Of a stretch of 46,402 nt of DNA, positions 8,076 to 16,386 are shown one piece after another. Below the pieces are notes generated by a model. That model was not told the DNA's origin, made no database searches, and was given only the letters and a program-made list of their open reading frames with translations. Source of the stretch: Chloroflexota bacterium (lineage in GTDB: Bacteria; Chloroflexota; Anaerolineae; UBA7937; B3-Chlor); assembly GCA_030613785.1 (NCBI GenBank), contig JAUWLF010000022.1, positions 1 through 46,402 of the forward strand. The letters run 5' to 3'. Both the position numbers and the translations under genes were made by a program. The number at the start of each line of letters is the position of its first letter. Position 1 is the stretch's first letter.

Positions 8076-8605
8076 TGAGCTTCCATCTCCCAGTGGCGCA
8101 TCAACTGTCGGGCCACGTGCTCGTAGGTGCCCACCCAATTCACTATCGCCCGTGACCGACGCTGGTGTTCGCGTCCAAGTGCGGCCAATCTCTCGCCAGG
8201 CGTTCCTTCGTCCGGTACATTCAGTTCCGTGGTGACTTCCCGCAGAAGCGGGAGTCGCCGCCACTGTGTTTTCAGAAAGGCACGCAGCCGATCGGCGTGT
8301 TCTTGCTGGAGGAGCATGGCTGCCACATAGAACGACTGGAGGGTCAATCTGTCCAAAGGCCGTAACCCCTCCAGCGCAGCGGGCACGGCGTAGGCGTACT
8401 CGGGGCGAGCAAGCAGGACGGCGATCGCGGCGGCCCGGACACGGGCGCTGGGCTGCCTGACCAGGTCCGCCAGCAAAGTTGCTGGTGGACGCACACGGCT
8501 GGCATGGTAGGATGACTCGCGCGACAGATAGCGGACGCTCAGCAATTCCAGTTCCGCCACCAATTCCTCTTCTGTCTCCCTGTCGCGTTCTGAACTCTCG
8601 TTCAT
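8063..8605 (-). CDS. Helical partner protein of the nucleotidyltransferase
   Basis: 180 residues, ATG with GAGAG upstream. It is predicted almost entirely alpha-helical: an acidic start (MNESSERDRETEEELVAEL), a middle that looks like HEAT-type helices (VRQPSARVRAAAIAVLLARP, YAVPAALEGL), and a basic end. No HTH or catalytic motif is visible. It overlaps the nucleotidyltransferase gene by 13 bases, so co-translation and complex formation are likely. I do not recognise the family; an antitoxin or sensor role is inferred from context. Confidence 0.5.
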   Translation of the reverse strand: MNESSERDRETEEELVAELELLSVRYLSRESSYHASRVRPPATLLADLVRQPSARVRAAAIAVLLARPEYAYAVPAALEGLRPLDRLTLQSFYVAAMLLQQEHADRLRAFLKTQWRRLPLLREVTTELNVPDEGTPGERLAALGREHQRRSRAIVNWVGTYEHVARQLMRHWEMEAQWKQ

Positions 8606-8621
8606 TGGCTTGCTCTCACTT

Positions 8622-8744
8622 CTATCCCACCAGTGGATAAGCCGCTCTGCCGTGCTGGCGGAAGCGAGGCTGGTGAGTGTTCTGGATAAAGGCGGTGCTG
8701 ATCAAGACACCGGATGTGGCGGTGTGAGTGATTGGCTCGGCCAT
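8622..8744 (-). pseudogene. Start stub N1a (40 codons)
   Basis: ATG at 8744 follows AGGAAATC and begins 8 bases after the stop of tail T2 at 8753. It encodes MAEPITHTATSGVLISTAFI and then loses similarity, ending at 8622. The HxxTSxG...IS.AFI pattern matches the stubs at 7536 and 18706. It lies 16 bases before the 180-residue gene and may now act only as a leader frame. Confidence 0.4.
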
Positions 8745-8752
8745 GATTTCCT

Positions 8753-8850
8753 CTACCGCGGACAAAACGCGGCTACCGTGAGCATATCGAAGCTCCCAGG
8801 TGACAGGTCGTCAATCCCCTGGAGCCATCTGGGCGTTTGTGTACGCAAAC
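8753..8850 (-). pseudogene. Orphan C-terminal tail, family T2, copy 1
   Basis: Minus-strand frame QTPRWLQGIDDLSPGSFDML followed by TVAAFCPR and a stop. It aligns without gaps with QTPEWLQELDDLPPRGFDLL at 21847-21935. No gene body lies between it and the promoter at 8929, which suggests deletion of everything but the 3' end. Confidence 0.5.
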
Positions 8851-8928
8851 GGCCCCCCCTCAAGTGCAAGGCGAGCCTGGTCGAAGAAGAGATGAAGCCG
8901 GGGTGCTCCCCCTGCAAGTGCCGAGCAG

Positions 8929-8958
8929 ATTATAGCACAGCGCAGAGGGCACTGTCAA
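8929..8958 (-). promoter_or_regulatory. Consensus sigma70 promoter
   Basis: Minus strand TTGACA (8958-8953), 18-base spacer, TATAAT (8934-8929). It fires through T2, stub N1a, the helical protein and the nucleotidyltransferase, and is the likely promoter of that operon. Confidence 0.7.
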
Positions 8959-9014
8959 TAGGAAATGAGCGCCATTTGCCCTCGCCGTCGCAGGCATTCT
9001 GAGTTGTGGTACTG

Positions 9015-9110
9015 TCGCCCCGCTCCTTCGATCCTTCGATACGTGCTTCGGTGCGCCGCTTCGCGGCTGCTCAGCACTACTCAGGATGTTCAGGACGCGG
9101 CTCACGATGC
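9015..9110. repeat. Intergenic repeat-like element with small hairpin
   Basis: Short direct repetition (CTTCGATCCTTCGATACG), the hairpin GCCGC-TTC-GCGGC (9055-9067) and a CTACTCAGGATG-type segment. The texture resembles short dispersed intergenic repeats, but only one copy is seen here. The wider stretch 8959-9377 holds no recognisable gene. Confidence 0.25.
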
Positions 9111-9120
9111 GTGCCGCTTG

Positions 9121-9163
9121 GAAAGAAAAGAGCCTCAGCAGCGAAGCAATCGTCCTGAGGCTC
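9121..9163 (-). terminator. Rho-independent terminator reading leftward
   Basis: GAGCCTCAG (9130-9138), a 16-base loop and CTGAGGCTC (9155-9163). Read on the minus strand the stem is followed by TTTTCTTTC (9129-9121). It could stop readthrough from the right into the accessory zone. Confidence 0.6.
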
Positions 9164-9377
9164 TGTCGTCATCGCGTGCGCTTGGGCGGCAGGCTCTCCG
9201 CACTTTCTCTGCCACCTGCTCCTCCCTGCGCCGCTCAAGGGCGTCCAGGTGCCAACTGATGGGCTCAGCTCCGCACGGCCGCCCTGGGGTAGCGGTATGT
9301 GAGGTATTGTACCACGTCTTCAACCCAAAAGATGTCCGCAGGGTGTAAACCATGTTCCCGACGAGTTCTCTACACAC

Positions 9378-9406
9378 TTGACAAAGCAAGCTCCGTGTTC
9401 TAAAAT
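9378..9406 (+). promoter_or_regulatory. Sigma70-type promoter of the pyrimidine-catabolism operon
   Basis: TTGACA (9378-9383), 17-base spacer, TAAAAT (9401-9406). It lies 35 bases before the first start codon at 9442. No obvious operator palindrome overlaps it. Confidence 0.7.
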
Positions 9407-9441
9407 CTGTGAATCCAATCCCGGGTGCGATGGAGGGTGAA

Positions 9442-10275
9442 ATGATTGTGCGGAGTGCTCTGATCCAAACTACGGGTAGCCTGGACAAGGAAGAGAATAT
9501 CGTCAAGCACATCGAGCTCATCGAAGAGGCAGCCAGTCAAGGCTCCCAGATCACGTGCTTGCAGGAGCTGTTCTCCACCCCCTACTTCTGCCAGGTTCAA
9601 GACGCCAAATGGTACAGCCAAGTCGAGCCGATCCCAGGACCCACGACCCGACGGATGCAGGAGGTGGCGAAGAAGCACTCCATGGTTCTGGTGGTGCCTC
9701 TTTTCGAGGAGGAAGCCCCGGGTATCTATTACAACAGCGCTGTGGTCATTGATGCCGACGGGACGCTCCTGGGCACGTATCGCAAGACCCACATCCCTCA
9801 ACTCCCTGGTTTCTGGGAGAAGTTCTACTTCCGGCCTGGGAACCTGGGCTACCCTGTCTTCGAGACCAGGTATGGCCTAGTGGGTGTCTACCTCTGCTAC
9901 GATCGCCACTTTCCCGAGGGCGCGCGCATCCTGGGGCTACAGGGGGCCGAAATCGTGTATATCCCCTCCGCTACATCGCGAGGGCTGTCAATGCACCTCT
10001 GGCACATCGAACAGACCGCTCACGCTATCGCCAACGGTTACTTCGTGGGAACCATCAATCGCGTGGGGCAAGAGAGTGAGTTGGGGCCGAATGACTACTA
10101 TGGCTCCAGCTACTTTTGCGATCCTCGCGGCCAAGTCATAGCTCAGGCCTCCGACAGCGAGGAAGAGGTGCTGGTGGCCGACCTGGATCTGGACCTTGTC
10201 AGGGAGGTTCGCGACGCGTGGCAGTTCTACCGTGATCGTAGACCGGATGCCTACGAGAAGATCGTCGCCGCCTAG
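9442..10275 (+). CDS. Beta-ureidopropionase / N-carbamoyl-amino-acid amidohydrolase (nitrilase superfamily)
   Basis: 277 residues; ATG at 9442 with GGAGG 5 bases upstream is preferred over 9409, which would place the start 3 bases from the -10 box. The nitrilase triad is present: E42 (CLQELFSTPYF), K115 (YRKTHIPQ) and C152 (LCYDRHFPEGAR). The family hydrolyses C-N bonds of N-carbamoyl compounds; in this operon the likely substrates are N-carbamoyl-beta-alanine and N-carbamoyl-beta-aminoisobutyrate, giving the amino acid, CO2 and NH3. N-carbamoylputrescine amidase is the closest alternative by sequence, but the downstream dihydropyrimidinase and PreA favour pyrimidine breakdown. Cytosolic; first gene after the promoter. 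Confidence 0.85.
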   Translation: MIVRSALIQTTGSLDKEENIVKHIELIEEAASQGSQITCLQELFSTPYFCQVQDAKWYSQVEPIPGPTTRRMQEVAKKHSMVLVVPLFEEEAPGIYYNSAVVIDADGTLLGTYRKTHIPQLPGFWEKFYFRPGNLGYPVFETRYGLVGVYLCYDRHFPEGARILGLQGAEIVYIPSATSRGLSMHLWHIEQTAHAIANGYFVGTINRVGQESELGPNDYYGSSYFCDPRGQVIAQASDSEEEVLVADLDLDLVREVRDAWQFYRDRRPDAYEKIVAA

Positions 10276-10293
10276 TTCTCAAGGAGATGAAGG

Positions 10294-11499
10294 ATGGCTG
10301 ACCTGGGCATTGAATTCGCTGGTCTCAACTGCATGAGCCCCTTCATATTGGCTTCAGCGCCTCCAACAGCGACGGGCGAGATGATCCAGCGGGCCTTCGA
10401 GGCAGGGTGGTCTGGGGCGGTCACCAAGACCATTGCGCTGGAACCAGCGATCGATGCCCGGCCTCGTTTGGCGCGTTTGGCCATGGCCAATAGGACCATC
10501 GGCCTGGAGAACATCGAACTGATCAGCCAGCGGAATCTGGACACCTGGGTCAAGGATATTGAGGAGATCAAGCGCCAATATCCCGATCATGTCCTCTTCG
10601 CAAGCCTGATGGCTGCCGTCGCAATGGAGGAGTGGCACTCGTTGATCAAGCAGGTTGAAGAAGCCGGTGTGGATGGTCTGGAACTCAACTTCGGTTGCCC
10701 TCACGGTATGCCGGAGAAGGGGATGGGGTCTGTCCAGGGCCAGGACCCCACCATCGCCGGAGATATTACACGGTGGGCAAAGGAGATAGCTACGGTGCCG
10801 GTGATGGTCAAGCTCACCCCGAACGTCACGGACATCGTGCAGATAGGCGAGGCCTGTGAGGAGGCCGGGGCCGATGCCATTTCGGCCATCAACACGGTGT
10901 CGGCGCTCATCGGTATCGACCTCGACCGGCTGGAGCCCTTGCCGTCGGTGGGGGGGATCTCAGCCTTGGGGGGTTACTCAGGGCCTGGGGTCAAGCCTAT
11001 AGGTCTGCGTTGTGTCGCTCAGTTGGCGAAGGGGACTGACCTTCCGCTATCGGGCATTGGCGGCATCGCCAGGTGGCAGGATGCGGCGGAGTACATTCTG
11101 GTGGGCGCCTCGACGGTGCAGGTGTGCACGGCGGTCATGCTGCAGGGCTACGGGATAGTGGAGAAGATGAAGAAGGGTCTTTCTGCCTACATGGATGAGA
11201 AGGGCTTCCAGTCTGTGGGTGAGATGAGAGGAGAGGTCCTGCCCAAGATCACCTCGCATGAGGAGTTGGACTTTGCGCACAAGGTAGTAGCTGCGATCGA
11301 CGAGGCTCTTTGCAGCAGGTGCGGTCTGTGCCACACCGCGTGCATGGACGGGGGCTGGCAGGCTATCGAGATGGAGAGCCGGGAGGTCTACCCTCGGGTG
11401 GTGATCGAGAGGTGCGATGGCTGCTCACTTTGCACACTCGTGTGCCCGGTGGAGGGGTGTATTACCATGGTGCCGCTTCAGACGAGGCAGCATTCCTAG
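10294..11499 (+). CDS. preA: Dihydropyrimidine dehydrogenase catalytic subunit PreA, copy 1
   Basis: 401 residues. FMN TIM-barrel domain (1-310) with a C-terminal ferredoxin domain carrying two 4Fe-4S motifs (CSRCGLCHTAC and CDGCSLCTLVCP). It reduces uracil and thymine to their 5,6-dihydro forms. Residues matching the mammalian enzyme's pyrimidine contacts are kept: N73 and E75 in LENIELIS, N132 in ELNFGCPHGM, N200-T201 in SAINTVSAL, and the catalytic C135. The usual NAD(P)H-oxidising partner PreT is absent from the window, so electrons may come from ferredoxin or an unlinked partner. It sits between ureidopropionase (18-base gap) and dihydropyrimidinase (10 bases). Confidence 0.9.
   Translation: MADLGIEFAGLNCMSPFILASAPPTATGEMIQRAFEAGWSGAVTKTIALEPAIDARPRLARLAMANRTIGLENIELISQRNLDTWVKDIEEIKRQYPDHVLFASLMAAVAMEEWHSLIKQVEEAGVDGLELNFGCPHGMPEKGMGSVQGQDPTIAGDITRWAKEIATVPVMVKLTPNVTDIVQIGEACEEAGADAISAINTVSALIGIDLDRLEPLPSVGGISALGGYSGPGVKPIGLRCVAQLAKGTDLPLSGIGGIARWQDAAEYILVGASTVQVCTAVMLQGYGIVEKMKKGLSAYMDEKGFQSVGEMRGEVLPKITSHEELDFAHKVVAAIDEALCSRCGLCHTACMDGGWQAIEMESREVYPRVVIERCDGCSLCTLVCPVEGCITMVPLQTRQHS
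10930..11496 (+). repeat. High-identity 3' block shared by the two preA genes, copy 1
   Basis: Matches 17472-18038 at a constant offset of 6542 bases with only scattered substitutions, while the 5' parts of the genes differ much more. This is the pattern left by gene conversion. Confidence 0.7.
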
Positions 11500-11509
11500 G
11501 AGGGCGATG

Positions 11510-12880
11510 ATGGACACTGTAATCACGAATGGGATCATTGCTACGGCCACGGAGACATACCAGGCTGACATCGGTATCAAAGAGGGGAAGATCGCGGCGC
11601 TGGGCCTACGCCTGGAGGGCGCGGAGACCATCGATGCCCAGGGCAACTACGTGTTCCCTGGAGGCATCGACATCCACACCCACTTCGAGCTGCCCTTCAT
11701 GGGCACCGTGTCGGCGGACGATTTCGAGACTGGGAGTATCGCAGCAGCATTCGGGGGCACCACTACCTTCGTAGACTTCGCCATCCAGGGGGAGGGAGAG
11801 AGTCTACATCAGGCCCTGGAGACTTGGATGGCCCGAGCCAAGGGTAAGGCGGCCATCGATTATGGCTTCCACGCGGCCATAGGGGACATGACCGACGAAG
11901 TGATGAACGTGGAGATGGCTGAACTGGTGGAGCAGGGCATTACCAGTTTCAAACTCTTCATGGCCTATAAGGGTACCTTCATGGTGGACGATGAAACCCT
12001 TTTCAAGTCCCTTCTGAAGGCCAGGGAGCTTGGAGCGCTGATCATGGTGCATGCCGAAAACGGCGATGTCCTGCACTACCTCATCAACCAGCACTTGGCC
12101 GAGGGCAAGAAGGAGCCGATCTGGCACGCCCTGAGCCATCCCCCCGAGGCTGAGGCTGAGGCCGTCGGCCGGGCCGTCAGCCTGGCCGCTATGGCCAAAG
12201 CCCCTATCTACATCGTTCATACGAGTGCGGCTCAGGCCCTGGAGAAGGTAAAGGAGGCCCGGGACAAGGGGCAGCGTGTTCTGGCCGAGACTTGCCCTCA
12301 GTATCTATTCTTCAACATCGAGCATTACAAACTGCCCAACTTCGAAGGCGCGAAGTACGTGATGTCCCCCCCGCTACGAGATGAGGGCAATGAGGAATCG
12401 CTTTGGCAGGGGCTAGTATCGGGCGACTTGCAGGTCGTAAGCACCGACCACTGCCCCTTCAACTTCGTCGGCCAGAAGGACATGGGCAGGGACGATTTCT
12501 CCATGATTCCCAATGGCATGCCTGGTGTAGAGACCCGGGTGCCCTTGATGTATCACTTCGGGGTCAACGAAGGACGGTTCTCCGTGAACAGGTTTGTGGA
12601 GTTGGTCTCCACCAATCCTGCACGTCTATTCGGCCTGGCTCCTCAGAAGGGCACTATCTCGATCGGGGCAGATGCGGACCTGGTCGTCTTCGACCCCCAG
12701 AAGGAGGTTCGCCTCAGTGTGGAAAACCTGCACATGAATGTGGACCACAGCCCCTACGACCACATCACCGTGAGAGGGTACCCCGTCCTGACTATGCAGA
12801 GAGGCAAGATCATCGTCAGGGATGGCCAGTTTCTGGGCGAGGCAGGGGCTGGCCAGTTTCTGAGGCGAAGGCGCGTGTAG
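11510..12880 (+). CDS. hydA: Dihydropyrimidinase / D-hydantoinase
   Basis: 456 residues. The second of two adjacent ATGs (11510) is chosen because AGGAGGG ends 5 bases upstream. Amidohydrolase motifs are complete: H56 and H58 in GIDIHTHFE, the lysine that is carboxylated in this family within FKLFMAYK, His in MVHAENG and IVHTSA, and the catalytic Asp in STDHCPF. It opens the dihydrouracil/dihydrothymine ring to N-carbamoyl-beta-amino acids, the substrate of the first gene. Length fits bacterial dihydropyrimidinases. Allantoinase is unlikely given the neighbours. Confidence 0.9.
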   Translation: MDTVITNGIIATATETYQADIGIKEGKIAALGLRLEGAETIDAQGNYVFPGGIDIHTHFELPFMGTVSADDFETGSIAAAFGGTTTFVDFAIQGEGESLHQALETWMARAKGKAAIDYGFHAAIGDMTDEVMNVEMAELVEQGITSFKLFMAYKGTFMVDDETLFKSLLKARELGALIMVHAENGDVLHYLINQHLAEGKKEPIWHALSHPPEAEAEAVGRAVSLAAMAKAPIYIVHTSAAQALEKVKEARDKGQRVLAETCPQYLFFNIEHYKLPNFEGAKYVMSPPLRDEGNEESLWQGLVSGDLQVVSTDHCPFNFVGQKDMGRDDFSMIPNGMPGVETRVPLMYHFGVNEGRFSVNRFVELVSTNPARLFGLAPQKGTISIGADADLVVFDPQKEVRLSVENLHMNVDHSPYDHITVRGYPVLTMQRGKIIVRDGQFLGEAGAGQFLRRRRV

Positions 12881-13022
12881 ACATAGATGGCCGCCGCCAC
12901 CGGCCTGCGCCTGGTCCGAAGGAGAGCTTGATGCAGCTTGCCGGGGGTGATGCACGTCCTCTCCAAGAGGACGAGCCGGACGGCAGGTTACCGACCAGGG
13001 CGAATCGGAGAGGAGTTTCCAC

Positions 13023-14363
13023 ATGTCTGACCAAGCCAGATCCCAAGCGCTGATCGAACTAAACCGTCGCTACACGTTCTTCTCCTGGTCGGTTCAGTCG
13101 GCGGTCAAGCCGCTAGCCATGGTGGGAGCCAAGGGCTCCTACTTCTGGGACGCGGATGGCAAGAGGTATCTGGACTTCTCCTCCCAACTGATGAACGTCA
13201 ATACGGGCCATCAGCACCCCAAGGTAGTGGCTGCGATTAGAGAGCAAGCGGAGAGGCTTTGTTACGCGTACCCCGGGATGGCCACGCAGCCTCGCGGAGA
13301 GCTAGGAAAGCTGCTAGCGGACGTGACCCCCGGTGATCTGTCCAAGGCTTTCTTCACTCTGGGGGGCGCGGACGCGGTGGACAATGCCATCAAGCTGGCG
13401 CGGCTCTACACTGGCCGGCAGAAGATAGTAGCCCGGTACCGTTCGTATCACGGGGCCACCTATGGCGCCATCAGCGCCACGGGAGATCCTCGTCGCCTCC
13501 CTGTGGAGCCAGGGATACCGGGAATCGTGCGGGTTTTCGATCCCCACTGCTACCGCTGCGTCTTCGGTCAAGAGCCAGCGAGCTGCCATCGGGAGTGTAT
13601 CACCCATATCGAGGAGGTGATCAGATTCGAGGGCCCGGACAGGGTGGCGGCTGTACTCTTTGAAGGCGTGACCGGCTCCAGTGGAATCTTCGTGCCCCCA
13701 AACGACTATTGGCCTCGCTTGCGAGAGATGTGTGACAAGTATGGCATCTTGCTCATTTCCGATGAGGTGATGAGCGGCTTTGGGCGCACAGGCGAGTGGT
13801 TTGCGGTGGACAACTGGCAGGTCGTCCCAGATATGATGGTTGTGGCCAAAGGTCTCACGTCGGGTCACATACCCTTGGGCGCCGTCATCGTCTCTCAGCC
13901 CATCGCCGACCACTTCGAGGATCGCTACCTACCCTTGGGACTGACCTATGGCGCTCATACCCTGGCGTGCGCCGCCGGGGTGGCAACGATCCAGGCCTAC
14001 CGAGAGGATGGACTCATCGAGAACGCCAAACACCTGGGTCAGACCCTCGGGCGAAGCCTGGAGGCTCTCAAAGAGAACCACCCCTCGGTGGGCGACGTAC
14101 GCTACATCGGGCTCTTCTCAGTCATCGAGTTGGTGAAGGACAAAAACACCCGGGAGCCACTCGCTCCCTGGAATGCCAAGCCCAAGGAACTGGGAGTAAT
14201 GGCCGACGTATTGCCCGCACTGCGGGAGCGAGGTTTGAGTACCTTCGTCAAGTGGAACTGGATCTTCGTGGTGCCGCCCCTATGTATCAGCGAAGAGGAG
14301 CTTAGGACGGGCTTGAGTATCATCGACGAGGTCTTAGAGATAACGGACAAAGAAGCGCAATAG
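13023..14363 (+). CDS. Class III PLP aminotransferase (beta-alanine/omega-amino acid:pyruvate type)
   Basis: 446 residues, ATG after GGAGAGGAG. Fold-type I features are clear: the cofactor-binding Asp D247 in LLISDEVMSGFG and the Schiff-base lysine K276 in VVAKGLTSGHIPLGA. In this operon the logical substrates are beta-alanine and beta-aminoisobutyrate, giving malonate semialdehyde and methylmalonate semialdehyde for the next enzyme. Taurine- or GABA-aminotransferase are alternatives within the class, and sequence alone cannot choose. The 142-base gap before it holds a small inverted repeat (12956-12972) but no gene. Confidence 0.85.
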   Translation: MSDQARSQALIELNRRYTFFSWSVQSAVKPLAMVGAKGSYFWDADGKRYLDFSSQLMNVNTGHQHPKVVAAIREQAERLCYAYPGMATQPRGELGKLLADVTPGDLSKAFFTLGGADAVDNAIKLARLYTGRQKIVARYRSYHGATYGAISATGDPRRLPVEPGIPGIVRVFDPHCYRCVFGQEPASCHRECITHIEEVIRFEGPDRVAAVLFEGVTGSSGIFVPPNDYWPRLREMCDKYGILLISDEVMSGFGRTGEWFAVDNWQVVPDMMVVAKGLTSGHIPLGAVIVSQPIADHFEDRYLPLGLTYGAHTLACAAGVATIQAYREDGLIENAKHLGQTLGRSLEALKENHPSVGDVRYIGLFSVIELVKDKNTREPLAPWNAKPKELGVMADVLPALRERGLSTFVKWNWIFVVPPLCISEEELRTGLSIIDEVLEITDKEAQ

Positions 14364-14394
14364 TGGAAGACAAGAAGCAGTAGGGAGGCTACAG

Positions 14395-15843
14395 GTGGAA
14401 CCGATCAAGAACTATGTGCACGGCCAGTGGGTGGATTCGAAATCGACCGAGATCCTCGATGTTGTCAACCCGGCGACCACCGAGGTGATAGGGCGAGTTC
14501 CTCTCTCAACGCCTGATGAAGTGAGAACGGCGATACAGGCCGCCAAGGATGCCTTTCCGGAATGGAGGGAGACGCCCCCGGTCAACAGGGCGAGATACAT
14601 GTTCGCCTTGAAGGATCTGATGGAGGACCAGTTCGAGGAACTCTCCAGCATCATCGTCGAGGAAGAGGGAAAATGTATCGACGAAGCCCGGGGGGAGGTT
14701 AGGCGCGGCATCGAGCAGGTGGAGGTGGCCGCCGGAATTCCCTCGCTGATGATGGGCTACAATCTGGAGGACATAGCAGTCGGCATAGATGAGGATTGCG
14801 TGCGGCAGCCTCTCGGCGTCTTCTGCGCCATCCCGCCCTTCAACTTCCCACTCATGGTCTCGCTGTGGTTCTGGCCGTATGCCCTGGCCTGCGGTAACAC
14901 CTACATCGTGAAGCCATCGGAGCAGGCGCCTCTGAGTCAAGAGAAGCTCTTTGAACTAATAGATGAAGTTGATCTTCCCGAGAGTGTGATCAACTTGGTC
15001 AATGGGGCCAAAGGGGTGGTGGATACACTCTTGGAGAGCCCTGATGTGCAAGGGGTCTCCTTTGTCGGCTCCACCCCCGTCGGCAAGTATATCTACCAGA
15101 AGGCTGCCGAGCACGGCAAGAGAGCTCAATGTCAGACCGGAGCCAAGAACTTCCTGGTGGTGATGCCGGACGCCGATCTGGATAGGACGGTACCCGCGCT
15201 AATCACTTCTTTCTATGGCTGTGCTGGAGAGCGGTGTTTGTCCGGGGCAGTTCTCCTGGCCGTCGGGGACGTCTATGAGCCACTGAGAGACAAGTTCGTG
15301 GACGCCGCTTCCAGACTCAAGGTGGGGTACGGCCTTGACGAAACAGTGCAGATGGGACCTGTTGTCTCCAAGAGACATATGGAGCGCGTGTTGGGGTACA
15401 TCGAAAAGGGAGTAGGGGAGGGCGCGAAACTCCTGCTTGATGGGAGAGGGATAAAGGTGGAGGAGTATCCGAAAGGATACTTCATCGGCCCCACCGTCTT
15501 CGACGAAGTGACACCCGAGATGACCATCGCTAACGAGGAGATCTTCGGCCCCGTGGTCTCCATAGTCCAAGCAGAGGATCTCGATGAGGCCATAGACATC
15601 ATTCACGCCAATCCGTACGGCAACGCGTCCTCCATTTTCACCTCCAGCGGCAAATGGGCGCGAGAGTTCAAGTACAGAGTCCGCTGCGGCAACATTGGCA
15701 TCAACATCGGAATCGTCGCTCCCATGGCCTTTTTCCCCTTCAGCGGAAGCAAGGACTCTTTCTTTGGGGACCTGCACGGGCAGGGGAGAGACGCCATCGA
15801 CTTCTTCACCGAGAAGAAGGTCGTGATTTCGAGGTGGTTCTGA
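14395..15843 (+). CDS. mmsA: CoA-acylating (methyl)malonate-semialdehyde dehydrogenase
   Basis: 482 residues with a GTG start and GGGAGG 6 bases upstream. Aldehyde dehydrogenase fold with the MMSDH-type layout: N-terminal YVHGQWVDSKSTEILDVVNP, PFNFPLMVSLWFWPYALACGN, the NAD-binding FVGSTPVGKYIY, and catalytic C281 in GCAGERCLSGAV. The family lacks the general-base Glu of ordinary ALDHs and uses CoA, producing acetyl-CoA or propionyl-CoA with loss of CO2. It completes uracil to acetyl-CoA and thymine to propionyl-CoA conversion with the upstream genes. Confidence 0.87.
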   Translation: MEPIKNYVHGQWVDSKSTEILDVVNPATTEVIGRVPLSTPDEVRTAIQAAKDAFPEWRETPPVNRARYMFALKDLMEDQFEELSSIIVEEEGKCIDEARGEVRRGIEQVEVAAGIPSLMMGYNLEDIAVGIDEDCVRQPLGVFCAIPPFNFPLMVSLWFWPYALACGNTYIVKPSEQAPLSQEKLFELIDEVDLPESVINLVNGAKGVVDTLLESPDVQGVSFVGSTPVGKYIYQKAAEHGKRAQCQTGAKNFLVVMPDADLDRTVPALITSFYGCAGERCLSGAVLLAVGDVYEPLRDKFVDAASRLKVGYGLDETVQMGPVVSKRHMERVLGYIEKGVGEGAKLLLDGRGIKVEEYPKGYFIGPTVFDEVTPEMTIANEEIFGPVVSIVQAEDLDEAIDIIHANPYGNASSIFTSSGKWAREFKYRVRCGNIGINIGIVAPMAFFPFSGSKDSFFGDLHGQGRDAIDFFTEKKVVISRWF

Positions 15844-15936
15844 GACAACCTTGGGGCAGGACCGAGCAGATAGGCACCGGCCCTTCATTAGCCTGCCAAC
15901 CAGGAGAGGGGCGCCTGGGCACAAGGAGACGAACGC

Positions 15937-16386
15937 ATGGAATTGGGTACGTTGGGCGCTGTCCTGGCATTTGCCGTCAAACTCGAAGGTCAAGGCGCAG
16001 AATTCTACGAGAAAGTGGCTTCTCTGGCGAAAGACCGCCCAGCCAGTGAGGTCTTCCTGTCCCTCGCCGAGGCCAAGAGAAAGCGGAAGAAGCGCGTGGA
16101 GAGAGGCCGCCGGGAATATGTCAACGAGATGCTACTCGAACCCATCGTAGGGTTGAACACCAGCGACTACCTGGTGGAGACAGAGGTGTCCTCCAAGAAT
16201 GACTACGACACCGCCTGGCGGTTGGCCACGGAATTGGAGAAGAGCAGCCAGAGGTTTTACCTGGATGCGGCGGAGCTGATCACTCTGCCTCAGCTAGCCA
16301 GAGTGCTGAAGAAACTGGGCCAGGAGAACGCTGATCACAGGCTCACATTGGAATCCCTCCGCAAGCGCGACGGACCTGGGGAATGA
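15937..16386 (+). CDS. Ferritin-like/rubrerythrin-type four-helix protein with degenerate diiron site
   Basis: 149 residues; ATG with AAGGAG 8 bases upstream. Four-helix pattern with the ferritin-like start LEGQGAEFYEKVASLA and a second half-site LEKSSQRFYLDAAE ... ENADHRLTLESL, where ExxH is kept. The first ExxH-equivalent is replaced by a basic run (AEAKRKRKKRVERGRRE), so one iron-ligand set appears lost. It follows mmsA in the same direction after 93 bases and may be co-transcribed. A redox-scaffold role is a guess; there is no rubredoxin domain. Confidence 0.6.
   Translation: MELGTLGAVLAFAVKLEGQGAEFYEKVASLAKDRPASEVFLSLAEAKRKRKKRVERGRREYVNEMLLEPIVGLNTSDYLVETEVSSKNDYDTAWRLATELEKSSQRFYLDAAELITLPQLARVLKKLGQENADHRLTLESLRKRDGPGE

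Noticed and set aside
9135..9521. 128-codon minus-strand frame across the pyrimidine promoter
   Set aside because: It runs through the promoter and ribosome site of the ureidopropionase gene and shows no family motif; the minus-strand hairpin at 9130-9163 was kept only as a terminator.
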